A stretch of 64,000 nucleotides of DNA from Bifidobacterium simiiventris (GTDB lineage: Bacteria; Actinomycetota; Actinomycetes; Actinomycetales; Bifidobacteriaceae), in contig NZ_JAHBBG010000013.1 in NCBI RefSeq assembly GCF_019331715.1, forward strand, positions 1-64,000. Reading direction: 5' to 3'. The translations under genes and the position numbers were made by a program. The notes beneath the pieces are model-generated. The model did not search any database, had not been told where the DNA came from, and was given only the letters and a program-made list of their open reading frames with translations. This document shows, piece by piece, positions 44,171 through 53,185 of the stretch. The first letter of the stretch is position 1. Each line of letters opens with the position of its first letter.

Positions 44171-45880
44171 TTACTGCCGAGCGCGGGCGGCATGCACCTC
44201 ATGGAAGTGCGCCACGGCCTTTTGCGCCGCCTCATGCGATGAGCCGGCGCCCGCGCCTTTGACGCCGAATATCACGATGAGCATCTGGATGAACACGAGG
44301 AACGCGCTCACGCGTAGCGTCCACTGTGTGCCGAAGATGCTGGCGTCGATCTGGTTGCCGCCATGCACCTGTATCAGTGTTTCCATAAGGATGACGAGCA
44401 CCGGGGCCCCGATGGCGCCGGCGATCTGACGTACCGTGTTGGTGACGGCCGAGCCAGCGGACACTTCGCTGTGGTCGAGGCAGTTGAGCGACCATGTGGT
44501 GATCGGCATGATGATGAACCCCATGCCGATCTGCCGGACGAACTGCCAGATCGACACCCACCAGATCCACGTATTGCGGTCGATCAGGCTCATCATGATG
44601 GTGCCGAACAGCAGGATGCCGGTGCCGGTGATCGCGACCGGGCGTGCGCCGAGCCGGTCGAGGAGCTTGCCGCCGAAGAACTGCGAGATGCACATGCCGA
44701 ACGCGCCGGGCATCATCACCAGACCACTGATCGTGGCGGAATAGCCGCGGTCGTTCTGGATATACAGCGGCATGATGACCATGATCGAGCTGAACGCGAA
44801 GAAGCTCAGCGCCGCGCAGATCGTGCCGATCGTGAAGCTGCGGTTCTTGAGTACGCCGAGATCGAGCAGCGGGGGATTGACGGGCTTGCCGGTGGTCGTA
44901 TCGAGGGGCTTGCGGCCGGCGTTCGCCGTGGCTCCAGTGGCCTCGGCTGCGGATCGTGTCGCAGCCTTCGCCTCATTGAACTTCCGCGCCCCGTGCACCT
45001 GGCGCATCACGAACCACACGATGCCGGCAAGACCGATCAGCACCGCGCCCCATACCATCGGATGCGTGAACGGATACGCCTCGATGTTGGTGAAGCCGAA
45101 CATCAGCCCGCCGAAGCCGATTACCGAAAGGCCTACGGAGAAGAAGTCGGCACGCGCGCCCGGGTCGTGCTCGCCGAAGTTGTGCAGCCCGAACACGGCC
45201 AGCAGCAGCGAGACCACGCCGATCACGGTCAAGGTGAGGAAAATGGAGCGCCAGCCGTTCGCATCGGTCTGCCAGCCGCCGATGGTCGGGCCGATGGCCG
45301 GTGCCACGCTCATGGCCATGCCGACCGTACCCATGGCCATGCCGCGGCGCGAGAGCGGGTAGATGGAGAAGACCGTGATCTGCAGGACCGGCCACATCAC
45401 ACCGGTGCCGACGGCCTCCAGCAGTCGGCCGAGCAACACCACGAGGAACGACGAACCAACCCATGCGAGCAACGAGCCGATCGTGAACACGATCATTGAC
45501 GTGATGACGATTTGACGGGTGGAGTAGCGGCGCGTCAGATATGCGGTCAGCGGCACCATCACGCCCATCACGAGCTGGAAAATCGACGTGAGCCACTGGC
45601 CCGTGGTCACCGAGATGCCGAATTCCGAGACGATGGTTGGCAGCGCCGCGCTCAGTTGCAATTGGGTGAAGTTGCCGACGAATGTGATGAACGTGAGGAT
45701 GGCGATCGACGTGAATGCTACTTTCGTCAGATGCCCGTCGACGTAGGTCTCCTCCCGGGTCAGTGCCCGCGCGCGTTCGAGTCGGCGGTCACGCGGATCA
45801 CGCTTCGCAAGCGGTCCCGTAGCCGTGCTTGCATCCCGTGTGTTGTCGTCATTCGCTGCATTGCCGTTCTGATTCGTCAT
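44171..45880 (-). CDS. MFS drug/H+ antiporter (DHA2, EmrB/QacA type)
   Basis: A 569-residue major facilitator with about 14 transmembrane helices. After a charged N-tail (about 1-60), helix 1 to 4 motifs appear: LQLSAALPTIVSEFGISVTTGQW, LTRRYSTRQIVI and LLGRLLEAVGTGVMWPVLQ (motif B). GTVGMAMSVAPAIGPTIGGW is motif C of drug antiporters. A Thr/Ala-rich loop sits mid-protein (about 280-320). It probably exports drugs or bile-type compounds. ATG at 45880 (GGGGCGA upstream) is preferred; the open frame extends far beyond as non-family sequence. Confidence 0.87.
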   Translation of the reverse strand: MTNQNGNAANDDNTRDASTATGPLAKRDPRDRRLERARALTREETYVDGHLTKVAFTSIAILTFITFVGNFTQLQLSAALPTIVSEFGISVTTGQWLTSIFQLVMGVMVPLTAYLTRRYSTRQIVITSMIVFTIGSLLAWVGSSFLVVLLGRLLEAVGTGVMWPVLQITVFSIYPLSRRGMAMGTVGMAMSVAPAIGPTIGGWQTDANGWRSIFLTLTVIGVVSLLLAVFGLHNFGEHDPGARADFFSVGLSVIGFGGLMFGFTNIEAYPFTHPMVWGAVLIGLAGIVWFVMRQVHGARKFNEAKAATRSAAEATGATANAGRKPLDTTTGKPVNPPLLDLGVLKNRSFTIGTICAALSFFAFSSIMVIMPLYIQNDRGYSATISGLVMMPGAFGMCISQFFGGKLLDRLGARPVAITGTGILLFGTIMMSLIDRNTWIWWVSIWQFVRQIGMGFIIMPITTWSLNCLDHSEVSAGSAVTNTVRQIAGAIGAPVLVILMETLIQVHGGNQIDASIFGTQWTLRVSAFLVFIQMLIVIFGVKGAGAGSSHEAAQKAVAHFHEVHAARARQ

Positions 45881-46128
45881 TCGCCCCATGCACCACATTC
45901 TTCCCAAACACGGTTTCCTCGAAAACGTAAATAGCCTACAACCATATCTGGGCAACGTATGTGGCCAAGACACGCCTTTGGCGCGGTTTCGGGGGCATAG
46001 TATGCTCGGATATGTTTGTCCGGTTACCCACAGTGCGGTCTCGGTGAGGAACGAGGCCGCATGGTGTGCGACCATGGGGCGAGCCATGGTGTACGACCAT
46101 GCCGGGAAGTGAGCAGGAGAATACGTAG

Positions 46129-47808
46129 ATGGCATCTGTACGATCCGACGGGACGGCAGTGAACGAGCGGGGAGCCGAACGCGTAATCGCGGGTAATGCC
46201 GGAAACCTCGCCGATCCGACCATTGATTCGATACCGAAGCCCCCGCAGGGCCGCCCGGCAACGCCCGGCCGCGGCACGAACGGGACCGATCCCTCCCGAA
46301 TGCTCAACGATCTGCGCGCCAACCAGTATTCCCGGGTCCAGTACTGGCGCTTTTTCCTCAATCTCGCTTTGCTGCTGTGCGACGCGGCCATGTTCATCAT
46401 CGGCTCGGCCACCGCATTGCTGCTGTTCCGACATGGCAGCCGAGCCTCGTTCATTTCGTCCCCGGTGTTCGGCACCACCGTCTATCTCATCCTGGGCGCG
46501 TTCGTATGGGCGTTCTGCCTGCGTCACGCCGGCATCTACCATCGTCACGTGATGGGCGACGGCTACCAGCTGGTGCCCATGATCATCAAAGGCGCTGCGG
46601 TCAGCTGGCTGACGCTGTGCGCAGTCAACTACATCTTCGCCGTAAGCCTGCCGTTGCCGACCATCACTGTGATGATCCTGTTCGCATGCCTGCTGACGAT
46701 TGGTGAGCGCATGATCTCCCGATCGGTCATCACCCGTGACCGCCGCAAGGGCGCGTACACGTATTCGACGATCGTTGTCGGCTCGCCGCAGGGCATTGCC
46801 GGCACGTTGAAGTTCCTTGAGGACCGTCAGCAGCTCAACTACAAGCCGGTGGCGATCTGCCCGATCCGCGAGAATCCGGCCACTGGCGCGATCGAATCGG
46901 CGCCGCTCAGCGAACCGGAGCTGCGTGAGTTGTCGTCGGTGTGGGACGTGTCCGACCTGCCGGTGATCCCGTATGACGATCGGCTCGGCGAGACCGCGGT
47001 GCGCATGAAGGCGCAGACCGTGATGGTGACCGACGTGCTGCACCGTGATTCCAACAATTTCGCGACGTTCTCGATCGGCATCGAATCGCTTGGTCTCGAG
47101 ATCGCGCTCCTGACCTCGGCGGCCGACATCGCCGGTCACCAGCTGAGCGTGCGCACATTGAAGGGTGTGAACATCCTGACGATCAGCCTCGCGCAGTACG
47201 GCATCTCCACACGCATCTGCAAGCGACTCTTCGACATCGTCGTGTCCGCGCTGCTCATCATCCTGACCTCGCCGTTCATGATCGGCGTGGCGATCGCGAT
47301 CAAACTGGACGACGGCGGACCGATCTTCTACCGTCAGGAACGTATCGGCCTACGCGGCAAGCCGTTCAACATGCTCAAGTTCCGTTCGATGGTCGTGAAT
47401 GCCGATGCGCTCAAGGCTAAGCTTGCCAAGGAGAACGGCCAAGAGAAGCGTTTCATCTTCAAGATGAAGAACGATCCGCGCATCACCAGGGTGGGGCATA
47501 TCACGCGCAAGTTCTCGCTTGACGAGCTGCCGCAGTTCTTCAACGTGTTCGTGGGCGACATGTCGATCGTGGGTCCGCGCCCGCCGCTGCCCGAGGAATA
47601 CGCCCAGTACGACGACGTGTATGCGCTGCGCATGCTCGTGCGCCCCGGCATCACCGGCCCATGGCAGGTCTCCGGCCGATCCGACCTGTCCGAGGACGAG
47701 AGCCGACAGCTGGACGTGAACTACGTGCAGAACTGGTCGATCCTCGGCGACATCATCTACATCTTCCGCACTATCGGCGTGGTGATCCATCCCAAGGGCG
47801 CGTACTGA
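46129..47808 (+). CDS. Priming sugar-phosphate transferase for exopolysaccharide
   Basis: A 559-residue undecaprenyl-phosphate sugar-1-phosphate transferase (WbaP/CpsD-like). Five transmembrane helices occur in about 75-200 and near 365-390, with a CoA-binding-like fold between. The catalytic C-terminal domain starts RLFDIVVSALLIILTSPF and has GGPIFYRQERIGLRGKPF, LKFRSMVVNAD, SLDELPQFFNVF and GDMSIVGPRPPLPEEY. It loads the first sugar of the repeat unit onto the lipid carrier and opens the EPS cluster. AGGAG lies 10 nt before the ATG. Confidence 0.93.
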   Translation: MASVRSDGTAVNERGAERVIAGNAGNLADPTIDSIPKPPQGRPATPGRGTNGTDPSRMLNDLRANQYSRVQYWRFFLNLALLLCDAAMFIIGSATALLLFRHGSRASFISSPVFGTTVYLILGAFVWAFCLRHAGIYHRHVMGDGYQLVPMIIKGAAVSWLTLCAVNYIFAVSLPLPTITVMILFACLLTIGERMISRSVITRDRRKGAYTYSTIVVGSPQGIAGTLKFLEDRQQLNYKPVAICPIRENPATGAIESAPLSEPELRELSSVWDVSDLPVIPYDDRLGETAVRMKAQTVMVTDVLHRDSNNFATFSIGIESLGLEIALLTSAADIAGHQLSVRTLKGVNILTISLAQYGISTRICKRLFDIVVSALLIILTSPFMIGVAIAIKLDDGGPIFYRQERIGLRGKPFNMLKFRSMVVNADALKAKLAKENGQEKRFIFKMKNDPRITRVGHITRKFSLDELPQFFNVFVGDMSIVGPRPPLPEEYAQYDDVYALRMLVRPGITGPWQVSGRSDLSEDESRQLDVNYVQNWSILGDIIYIFRTIGVVIHPKGAY

Positions 47809-47964
47809 TTCCGTCGGTTTTACGCATGTTCGCGGTTCCGCCGGAGGCTCTCGATCACCCTTTCCCGGACGCCTCTTCGTGAGACGATCCGCGTAGGGGG
47901 TAGAGGGCCGTTGGTACAATCACCCAGTGTTTGTGAGTATGTCGGTTCAGTAGAGGAGTGACGG

Positions 47965-49482
47965 GTGTCTTCCGTAGAAAACAACGAGCAGCAGCCGGGG
48001 CAGGTCGCTGTTGAAAACCCCGCGGCGGTCAACGAAGACGGCATGACCATCATGGATCTGCTGCGGGTCATCCGCAAGCACACCATCTCCGTGATCGTCA
48101 CGTTCGTGCTGGTGTTCGCCGCCGTATGCGCGTACACGATCCTCACGCCGGCCAAGTACACGGCCACGGCGCAGGTGTTCGCCACCTACAGCGACACGTC
48201 CAACGTGCAGGACAACTTCAACAACATCAACAGCGCCAGCTCGTACATCTCGAACCAGATCAAGTCGTACCCGACGCTGGCCACCACCGAGTCCGTGCTG
48301 CAGCCGGTCATCGACGACCTCGGTCTGGACATGACGGTCGGTCATCTCGGCGGCGAGCTGACGGTCACCAACCCGTCGAACACCGCGTTCGTCAACGTGA
48401 GCGCCGAGGACGAGAATCCCAAGCAGGCCGCGTCGATCGCCAACTCGGTCGCCAAATCGCTCAAGACTGTGGTCGAGAATTCGCTGTACAGCTCCGACAA
48501 CAAGTCCCCGGTCAAGCTGTCGATCGTGCAGCAGGCGCAGGAGCCGGTGTCCCCGAGCTCGCCGAAGATCGCGCTCAACATGGCCATCGGCATCGTCGGC
48601 GGTCTGATCCTCGGCGTGATCGTGGCGCTGCTCAAGGACCTGTTCTCCACGCGCATCGAAGAGGCGATGGAACTGCAGGAGTTCATCGACGCGCCGATCA
48701 TGGGCCGTATCCCCGACGACGAACTGCTCAAGGGCGAGGTGCCGGTCATCGTGTCGAACCCGAGCAGCCCGATCGCCGAGGAATACCGCCGTATCCGCAC
48801 CAACCTGTCGTTCACCGCGCCGGTCGAGGGCACGTCCGCCCGGCTGATCGTCATGACCTCCACCGGCCCGAACGAGGGCAAGACCACCAGCTCGGTGAAC
48901 ATCGCCACGTCGCTGGCCGAAAACGGCGCCAGCGTGCTGCTCATCGACGCCGACCTGCGTCACCCGTCGGTCGCGAACCGTCTCGGCCTCGAAGGTAACG
49001 CGGGCCTCGCGCACGTGCTGTCCGGCCAGGCGTCCGTCAAGGACGTGGTGCAACGCTACTGGAAGCCGAACCTGCACATCATGCCGGCCGGTCCGAAGCC
49101 GCCGAACGCGTCCGCGCTGCTCAACTCGCCGACCATGAAGGAGCTGCTCAAGCAGGCGCTCGCCCAGTATGACTACGTGATGGTCGACACGTCGCCGCTG
49201 GTCGTGGCCAACGACGCCACCATCTTCGGCGCGCTGGGCAACGGCATCGTGCTCGTCTCCGGCCGTGACGTGACCGACAAGCGTGAGCTGCGCGACGTGG
49301 CCGCCCAGCTGAGCAACCTCGGCGTGTCGGTGACCGGCTTCATCTTCAACTTCGCTAAGGAAGGCAAGAAGGCGAAGAGCAGCTACGGCAACTATTATTA
49401 CGACGACGATGAGGACACGTCCCGCAAGAAGGGCAAGAAGGCGCGCACGCGCAAGAGCGCACCCCGTCGGGCGGCCAAGTAG
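47965..49482 (+). CDS. Wzz-domain chain-length regulator fused to BY-kinase
   Basis: A 505-residue fusion of a Wzz-type polysaccharide co-polymerase (two membrane helices near 40-60 and 205-225) and a cytoplasmic tyrosine kinase. Walker A is GPNEGKTTSS (about 301-310), Walker A' VLLIDADLRHPS and Walker B YVMVDTSPLVVAND. The C-terminal tyrosine cluster YGNYYYDDDED precedes a basic tail. Autophosphorylation of the cluster controls polymer length and export in this family. GTG start with GAGGAG upstream. No cognate tyrosine phosphatase is seen in the window. Confidence 0.93.
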   Translation: MSSVENNEQQPGQVAVENPAAVNEDGMTIMDLLRVIRKHTISVIVTFVLVFAAVCAYTILTPAKYTATAQVFATYSDTSNVQDNFNNINSASSYISNQIKSYPTLATTESVLQPVIDDLGLDMTVGHLGGELTVTNPSNTAFVNVSAEDENPKQAASIANSVAKSLKTVVENSLYSSDNKSPVKLSIVQQAQEPVSPSSPKIALNMAIGIVGGLILGVIVALLKDLFSTRIEEAMELQEFIDAPIMGRIPDDELLKGEVPVIVSNPSSPIAEEYRRIRTNLSFTAPVEGTSARLIVMTSTGPNEGKTTSSVNIATSLAENGASVLLIDADLRHPSVANRLGLEGNAGLAHVLSGQASVKDVVQRYWKPNLHIMPAGPKPPNASALLNSPTMKELLKQALAQYDYVMVDTSPLVVANDATIFGALGNGIVLVSGRDVTDKRELRDVAAQLSNLGVSVTGFIFNFAKEGKKAKSSYGNYYYDDDEDTSRKKGKKARTRKSAPRRAAK

Positions 49483-49563
49483 TCGTATGAACATCCGTGC
49501 GGCAGCGGGAGACCGTTGAACCGCACGGATTCTTGTTTTATGCAGTCGTATGGAGGAATGGAC

Positions 49564-51525
49564 ATGCCTGAACAGCCAGAGGAACCTGGCCAGCAGCCGC
49601 AGAAGTTTGATTTTTCGTACATGACGGACGATAGCGCGCAACATGGTACGCAAGCCGGTGTGGCTGGTCCCGTAGCGCAGAACGACGCGTTGTCGATGAT
49701 GACCGCCGAAGACGCGAACGGCGAGACGTACCAACCACACAAGCACCGTCGACGGCGCATGAGCGCGCAGCATATCCGCCGCATCAAGCGTCGCCGCATG
49801 ATCAGGCGCATTCTGGTGGGCTTGCTGCTCGTTCTGCTGCTGATCGCCGGCCTGTGCGCGTGGTTCGGTTATTCGGCGCTCAAGGCGAAGAACGAGATGC
49901 AGCAGGCCGTGTCGGTGGCTTCCGGCATGCAGAGCGCGCTCAAGGGCGGCGACAATGCCGCGTTGAAGACGAAGATGACGGACTTCTCAGGCCATGTGAA
50001 CGCCGCATACCGGCAGACCAGTTCTCCGCTGTGGTCCGTGGCGTCGGTCGTGCCGTATTACGGCAGCGATATTAAGGCGGTGCGCACCGCGGTGACGGCG
50101 ATGGAGAACATTGCCTCGCAGGGCATTCCGGCGTTGCAAGAGGCGTCCGGCGCGCTCGACCTGAGCAACGTGACGGTGAGTGACGGCACGATCGACCTGT
50201 CGAGCCTGACGCAGGCCGCCCAGCCGTTGCAGACGGCCGACACGGTGATCCAGAATGCGTCGCGCAGCATCGCTGCCGCGCCGGAAGTGCACATCAGCCT
50301 GATCTCCGACGCGCTGGGCAAGGCGACGTCGTATCTCGACACGTTGTCGACGCTCGTGCACAACGTGAACGTGGCCGCGCAGGTGGCGCCCAAGATGCTC
50401 GCCAACGACGGGTCGACCCGGACGTATCTGGTGCTGGCGCAGACCAATTCCGAAGTGCGACCGTCCGGCGGTCTGCCCGGTTCGTGGGGCGTGATGACCG
50501 TGACGAACGGCAAGGTCGAGATGGGTGAGTTCACCGCCGCGCGGGACTTCCCTGACTTCGACGAGCCGGTCACCGAGCTGACCGCCGAGGAGCGGTCGCT
50601 GTTTACGTCGAAGCTGGGCACAGTGCCGCAGGACGTGAACTTCACACCGGACTTCCCGCGCACGGGCGAGATCGCGCAGGCGATGTGGCAGAAGGCGTAC
50701 GGCACGAAGGTGGACGGCGTGATCGCCATCGACCCGGTGTTCCTGCAGAAGACGCTTGCCGTGTCCGGCAGTGTGACGCTGGAGGACGGCGTGACGCTCG
50801 ACGGCAACAACACCGCGCAGTACCTGCTTAATCAGGTGTACATCGACAAGCCGCTCGACCAGCAGGACGCGTATTTCGCAGCCGCCGCGCAGGCCGCGTT
50901 CCAGCACATCATGAGCAACGCGAAGGACGGCAAGTCGTTCCTCAACGCCATGACCTCGTCGATCTCGTCCGGTCATCTGAAGGTGTGGAGCGCGCGTGCC
51001 GACGAGCAGAAGCAGATCGCGACCACGCCGATCGCCGGCGTGCTCAAGACCGCCGCGGCGACCCCGGAAGTGGGCGTGTTCTACTCGGATATCTCACAGG
51101 CCAAGATGGACTGGTATTTGAAGCGTTCGGTGAGCGTCGAACCGGACGGCGTGGCCGCCAACGGCGCGAACCAGTACACGGTGCACATCAAGTTCACCAA
51201 CATGCTCACCGCCGACGAGGTCGGCGCGTTGCCGCAGTACATCGTCGGCCCGTTCCTTGACGACATCCAGGCCGGGCAGATCCGCACGGCCGTGTTCATG
51301 TATGCGCCGGCCGGCGGGAGACTGGTGGATTGGACGATGAGCGACGGTAGCGACATCGGCGGTGTGACCGTGCACAACGGGCTGACCGTGGGCGTCAAGA
51401 CCATGACGCTTGACCCCGGCCAGTCGTATGGGATCACGTTGCATGTGCAGTCCGCTCCGGGCGTGGACGCTCCGCTCGAGATCAACCAGACCCCGCAGAT
51501 CGACGGCCGCACCGATCAGGAGTAG
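49564..51525 (+). CDS. DUF4012-domain exported protein of the EPS cluster
   Basis: A 653-residue protein. A polar N-terminal tail (1-80) ending in a basic stretch, RRRRMSAQHIRRIKRRRMIRR, is followed by a transmembrane helix (about 82-103) and a large extracellular DUF4012 domain. That domain includes YLVLAQTNSEVRPSGGLPGSWGV and DFPRTGEIAQAMWQ. DUF4012 proteins are frequent in actinobacterial EPS loci; the biochemical role is unknown, possibly in attaching or displaying polymer (they resemble LytR-associated proteins in context only). ATG 49564 is favoured by GGAGGA at 6-nt spacing. Confidence 0.85.
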   Translation: MPEQPEEPGQQPQKFDFSYMTDDSAQHGTQAGVAGPVAQNDALSMMTAEDANGETYQPHKHRRRRMSAQHIRRIKRRRMIRRILVGLLLVLLLIAGLCAWFGYSALKAKNEMQQAVSVASGMQSALKGGDNAALKTKMTDFSGHVNAAYRQTSSPLWSVASVVPYYGSDIKAVRTAVTAMENIASQGIPALQEASGALDLSNVTVSDGTIDLSSLTQAAQPLQTADTVIQNASRSIAAAPEVHISLISDALGKATSYLDTLSTLVHNVNVAAQVAPKMLANDGSTRTYLVLAQTNSEVRPSGGLPGSWGVMTVTNGKVEMGEFTAARDFPDFDEPVTELTAEERSLFTSKLGTVPQDVNFTPDFPRTGEIAQAMWQKAYGTKVDGVIAIDPVFLQKTLAVSGSVTLEDGVTLDGNNTAQYLLNQVYIDKPLDQQDAYFAAAAQAAFQHIMSNAKDGKSFLNAMTSSISSGHLKVWSARADEQKQIATTPIAGVLKTAAATPEVGVFYSDISQAKMDWYLKRSVSVEPDGVAANGANQYTVHIKFTNMLTADEVGALPQYIVGPFLDDIQAGQIRTAVFMYAPAGGRLVDWTMSDGSDIGGVTVHNGLTVGVKTMTLDPGQSYGITLHVQSAPGVDAPLEINQTPQIDGRTDQE

Positions 51526-51559
51526 TTGCGTCTCTTTTCCGCATTGCGCAACGCCATCG

Positions 51560-51611
51560 CCGTGTTGGGTTTGGCTAACATCCACGCCGATGTTAGCCAA
51601 ACCCAACACGG
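51560..51611 (+). terminator. Terminator after the DUF4012 gene
   Basis: Perfect 23-bp inverted repeat (51560-51582 and 51589-51611) with a 6-nt loop, followed by a short T-containing stretch. It ends the first EPS transcription unit. Confidence 0.85.
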
Positions 51612-51636
51612 CTTTCGTGTATCTCGAGCTTTGAAA

Positions 51637-51710
51637 AGTCAAGAATTATGGTAATCTTGACTTTTAAGAAGTCAAGATTTTATTAAAACATGACTTCACA
51701 GAAGTCAAGA
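51637..51710 (+). repeat. 33-bp phased tandem repeats with internal dyads
   Basis: AGTCAAGA recurs at 51637, 51670 and 51703, exactly 33 bp apart (about three helical turns). Each of the first two units also contains an inverted TTGACTT or ATGACTT at equal offset. The AT-rich stretch lies directly before the DUF4143-type ATPase gene and probably forms its operator. Confidence 0.7.
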
Positions 51711-51747
51711 GAACGACAGCTGTAGGTTGATATGGAACGGGGAAGCC

Positions 51748-53121
51748 ATGAGCGAACTGGTGCGAGGGATCATACGAGAATGGAAAGAATCCGGCGTGCC
51801 GGAAGTGTTTCCCCGTGATCTTGATCTGGGGGAGGCGCCGGCCCCGCAAAGAGGCAATCTGGTGCGGACGATCATCGGCGTACGGCGTTGCGGCAAAACG
51901 TATCGCCTGTTTCAGGAGATGAGAAACATCCTGGATTCAGGTGTATCACCTGACCGGCTGCTGTATTTCAATTTCGAAGACGAACGGTTGAAGCCGTTTG
52001 CCAGTGACCTATTGCAGGACGTGCTCGATTCGTATTTCGAGTTGTACCCTCATGCCCGTGCCGAAGGCGTATATCTGTTTTTTGATGAGATACAGGAAGT
52101 GCCGGATTGGGGCATGTTCCTTCGAAGGCTCGTGGACACATTGAACGCAACGATCTATGTGACCGGTTCGTCTTCAAAAATGTTGTCTCGTGAAGTGGCG
52201 ACTGAGTTTCGTGGCCGCGCGTTGCCTCGGGAGTTGTTTCCTATGAGCTTCTCGGAATACATGCGCTTTCATGGCAAGGATGTTGGTTCAGTGCCGGTGG
52301 ATGATAAAGGTCGCGCGTCGTTCACCGCCGATGAGATCGCTCATCTGAGACATGGCGTTGATGATTATCTTGAGCGAGGTGGCTTCATTGCGGTGCAGGA
52401 GCTGGGAGTTTCGGATTCGGTGGCCCTTTTGCAGGAATATGCGAACCGCACGCTGTCAAACGATGTCATCGATCGGTATGATGTGCGCAATCCCGTCGCG
52501 GCTTCGGCTTTTCTTTCTCAGGCGATAGCCACTTCCGGACGGGAATTGTCCATCAATAAAATGACGAATCTGCTTACAAGCCGTGGTCTGCGTGTCTCTC
52601 GTGGATCGCTTGCCTCCTTGCTGGACTATTACGAAGAGGCGTATCTGCTGTTCTCCGTACATGAATTCTCGCGAGCTTTGGCAGAGAACAGTCGTTCCGT
52701 GGCCAAGATATATGTGATTGATCAAGGCATGTTCTCGGCTTTTTCGAGAGCGGCTACACAGGAACGTGGACAGCGATTGGAGACAGCGGTGTTCCTGAAG
52801 CTGCGTCGAGATACGGGTATATCGAGAAAAGGAACGATATCTCGTCTGCTGTTTCAGGAAGGTTCGAATCGGCACGAGATCGACTTCGTCGTGGGGGACG
52901 CGGTCATGATGAACGCGTACCACTTGATTCAGGTGTGTCTGAATATGGAAGATGACAAAACCCGACGACGTGAAGTGAGTGCGTTGCAGGCCGCCATGCG
53001 GCGTTTCGATCTCAGGAGCGGTACCATCGTCACTCTGGATCGTGATGAGACGATCGCTGTGCCGGAGGGGGAAATCAATGTAGTTCCCGCGTGGAGATGG
53101 CTGCTGGACGGCAGGTCGTGA
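51748..53121 (+). CDS. AAA_14/DUF4143-type ATPase
   Basis: A 457-residue ATPase. Walker A is IIGVRRCGKT (about 42-51), Walker B VYLFFDEIQEV, and sensor-1 VTGSSSKML; GRALPRELFPMSFSEYM is the characteristic following segment. The C-terminal DUF4143 half contains a nuclease-like strand, FQEGSNRHEIDFVVGD (E-x-D form). These proteins are abundant in gut bacteria with no settled function; a DNA-related or regulatory role is inference. The 33-bp phased repeats upstream are probable binding sites. It is convergent with the AlbA_2 gene and lies between EPS genes without relation to sugar metabolism, so it is probably inserted. Confidence 0.83.
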   Translation: MSELVRGIIREWKESGVPEVFPRDLDLGEAPAPQRGNLVRTIIGVRRCGKTYRLFQEMRNILDSGVSPDRLLYFNFEDERLKPFASDLLQDVLDSYFELYPHARAEGVYLFFDEIQEVPDWGMFLRRLVDTLNATIYVTGSSSKMLSREVATEFRGRALPRELFPMSFSEYMRFHGKDVGSVPVDDKGRASFTADEIAHLRHGVDDYLERGGFIAVQELGVSDSVALLQEYANRTLSNDVIDRYDVRNPVAASAFLSQAIATSGRELSINKMTNLLTSRGLRVSRGSLASLLDYYEEAYLLFSVHEFSRALAENSRSVAKIYVIDQGMFSAFSRAATQERGQRLETAVFLKLRRDTGISRKGTISRLLFQEGSNRHEIDFVVGDAVMMNAYHLIQVCLNMEDDKTRRREVSALQAAMRRFDLRSGTIVTLDRDETIAVPEGEINVVPAWRWLLDGRS

Positions 53122-53128
53122 AGGCTCT

Positions 53129-53172
53129 GTGCGATCTTGTCTGCCGGTGAGATGCCGCTGGACACTGTTCCC
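53129..53172 (+). repeat. Direct repeat R1 flanking the AlbA_2 cassette
   Basis: 44-bp repeat, 37 of 44 bases identical to 54893-54936 in the same orientation, including the exact core CGCTGGACACTGTTCCC. It starts 8 nt after the ATPase stop. Confidence 0.7.
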
Positions 53173-53185
53173 TTGCTTGCGGTCA

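Noticed and set aside
47947..49773. 608-codon open frame antisense to the Wzz/BY-kinase gene
   Set aside because: Shadow frame; the plus strand carries clear Walker and Wzz motifs.
51637..51710. CRISPR array
   Set aside because: Only three short 8-bp identical cores at 33-bp spacing with similar rather than unique spacers; this is an operator-like repeat, and no cas genes are present.
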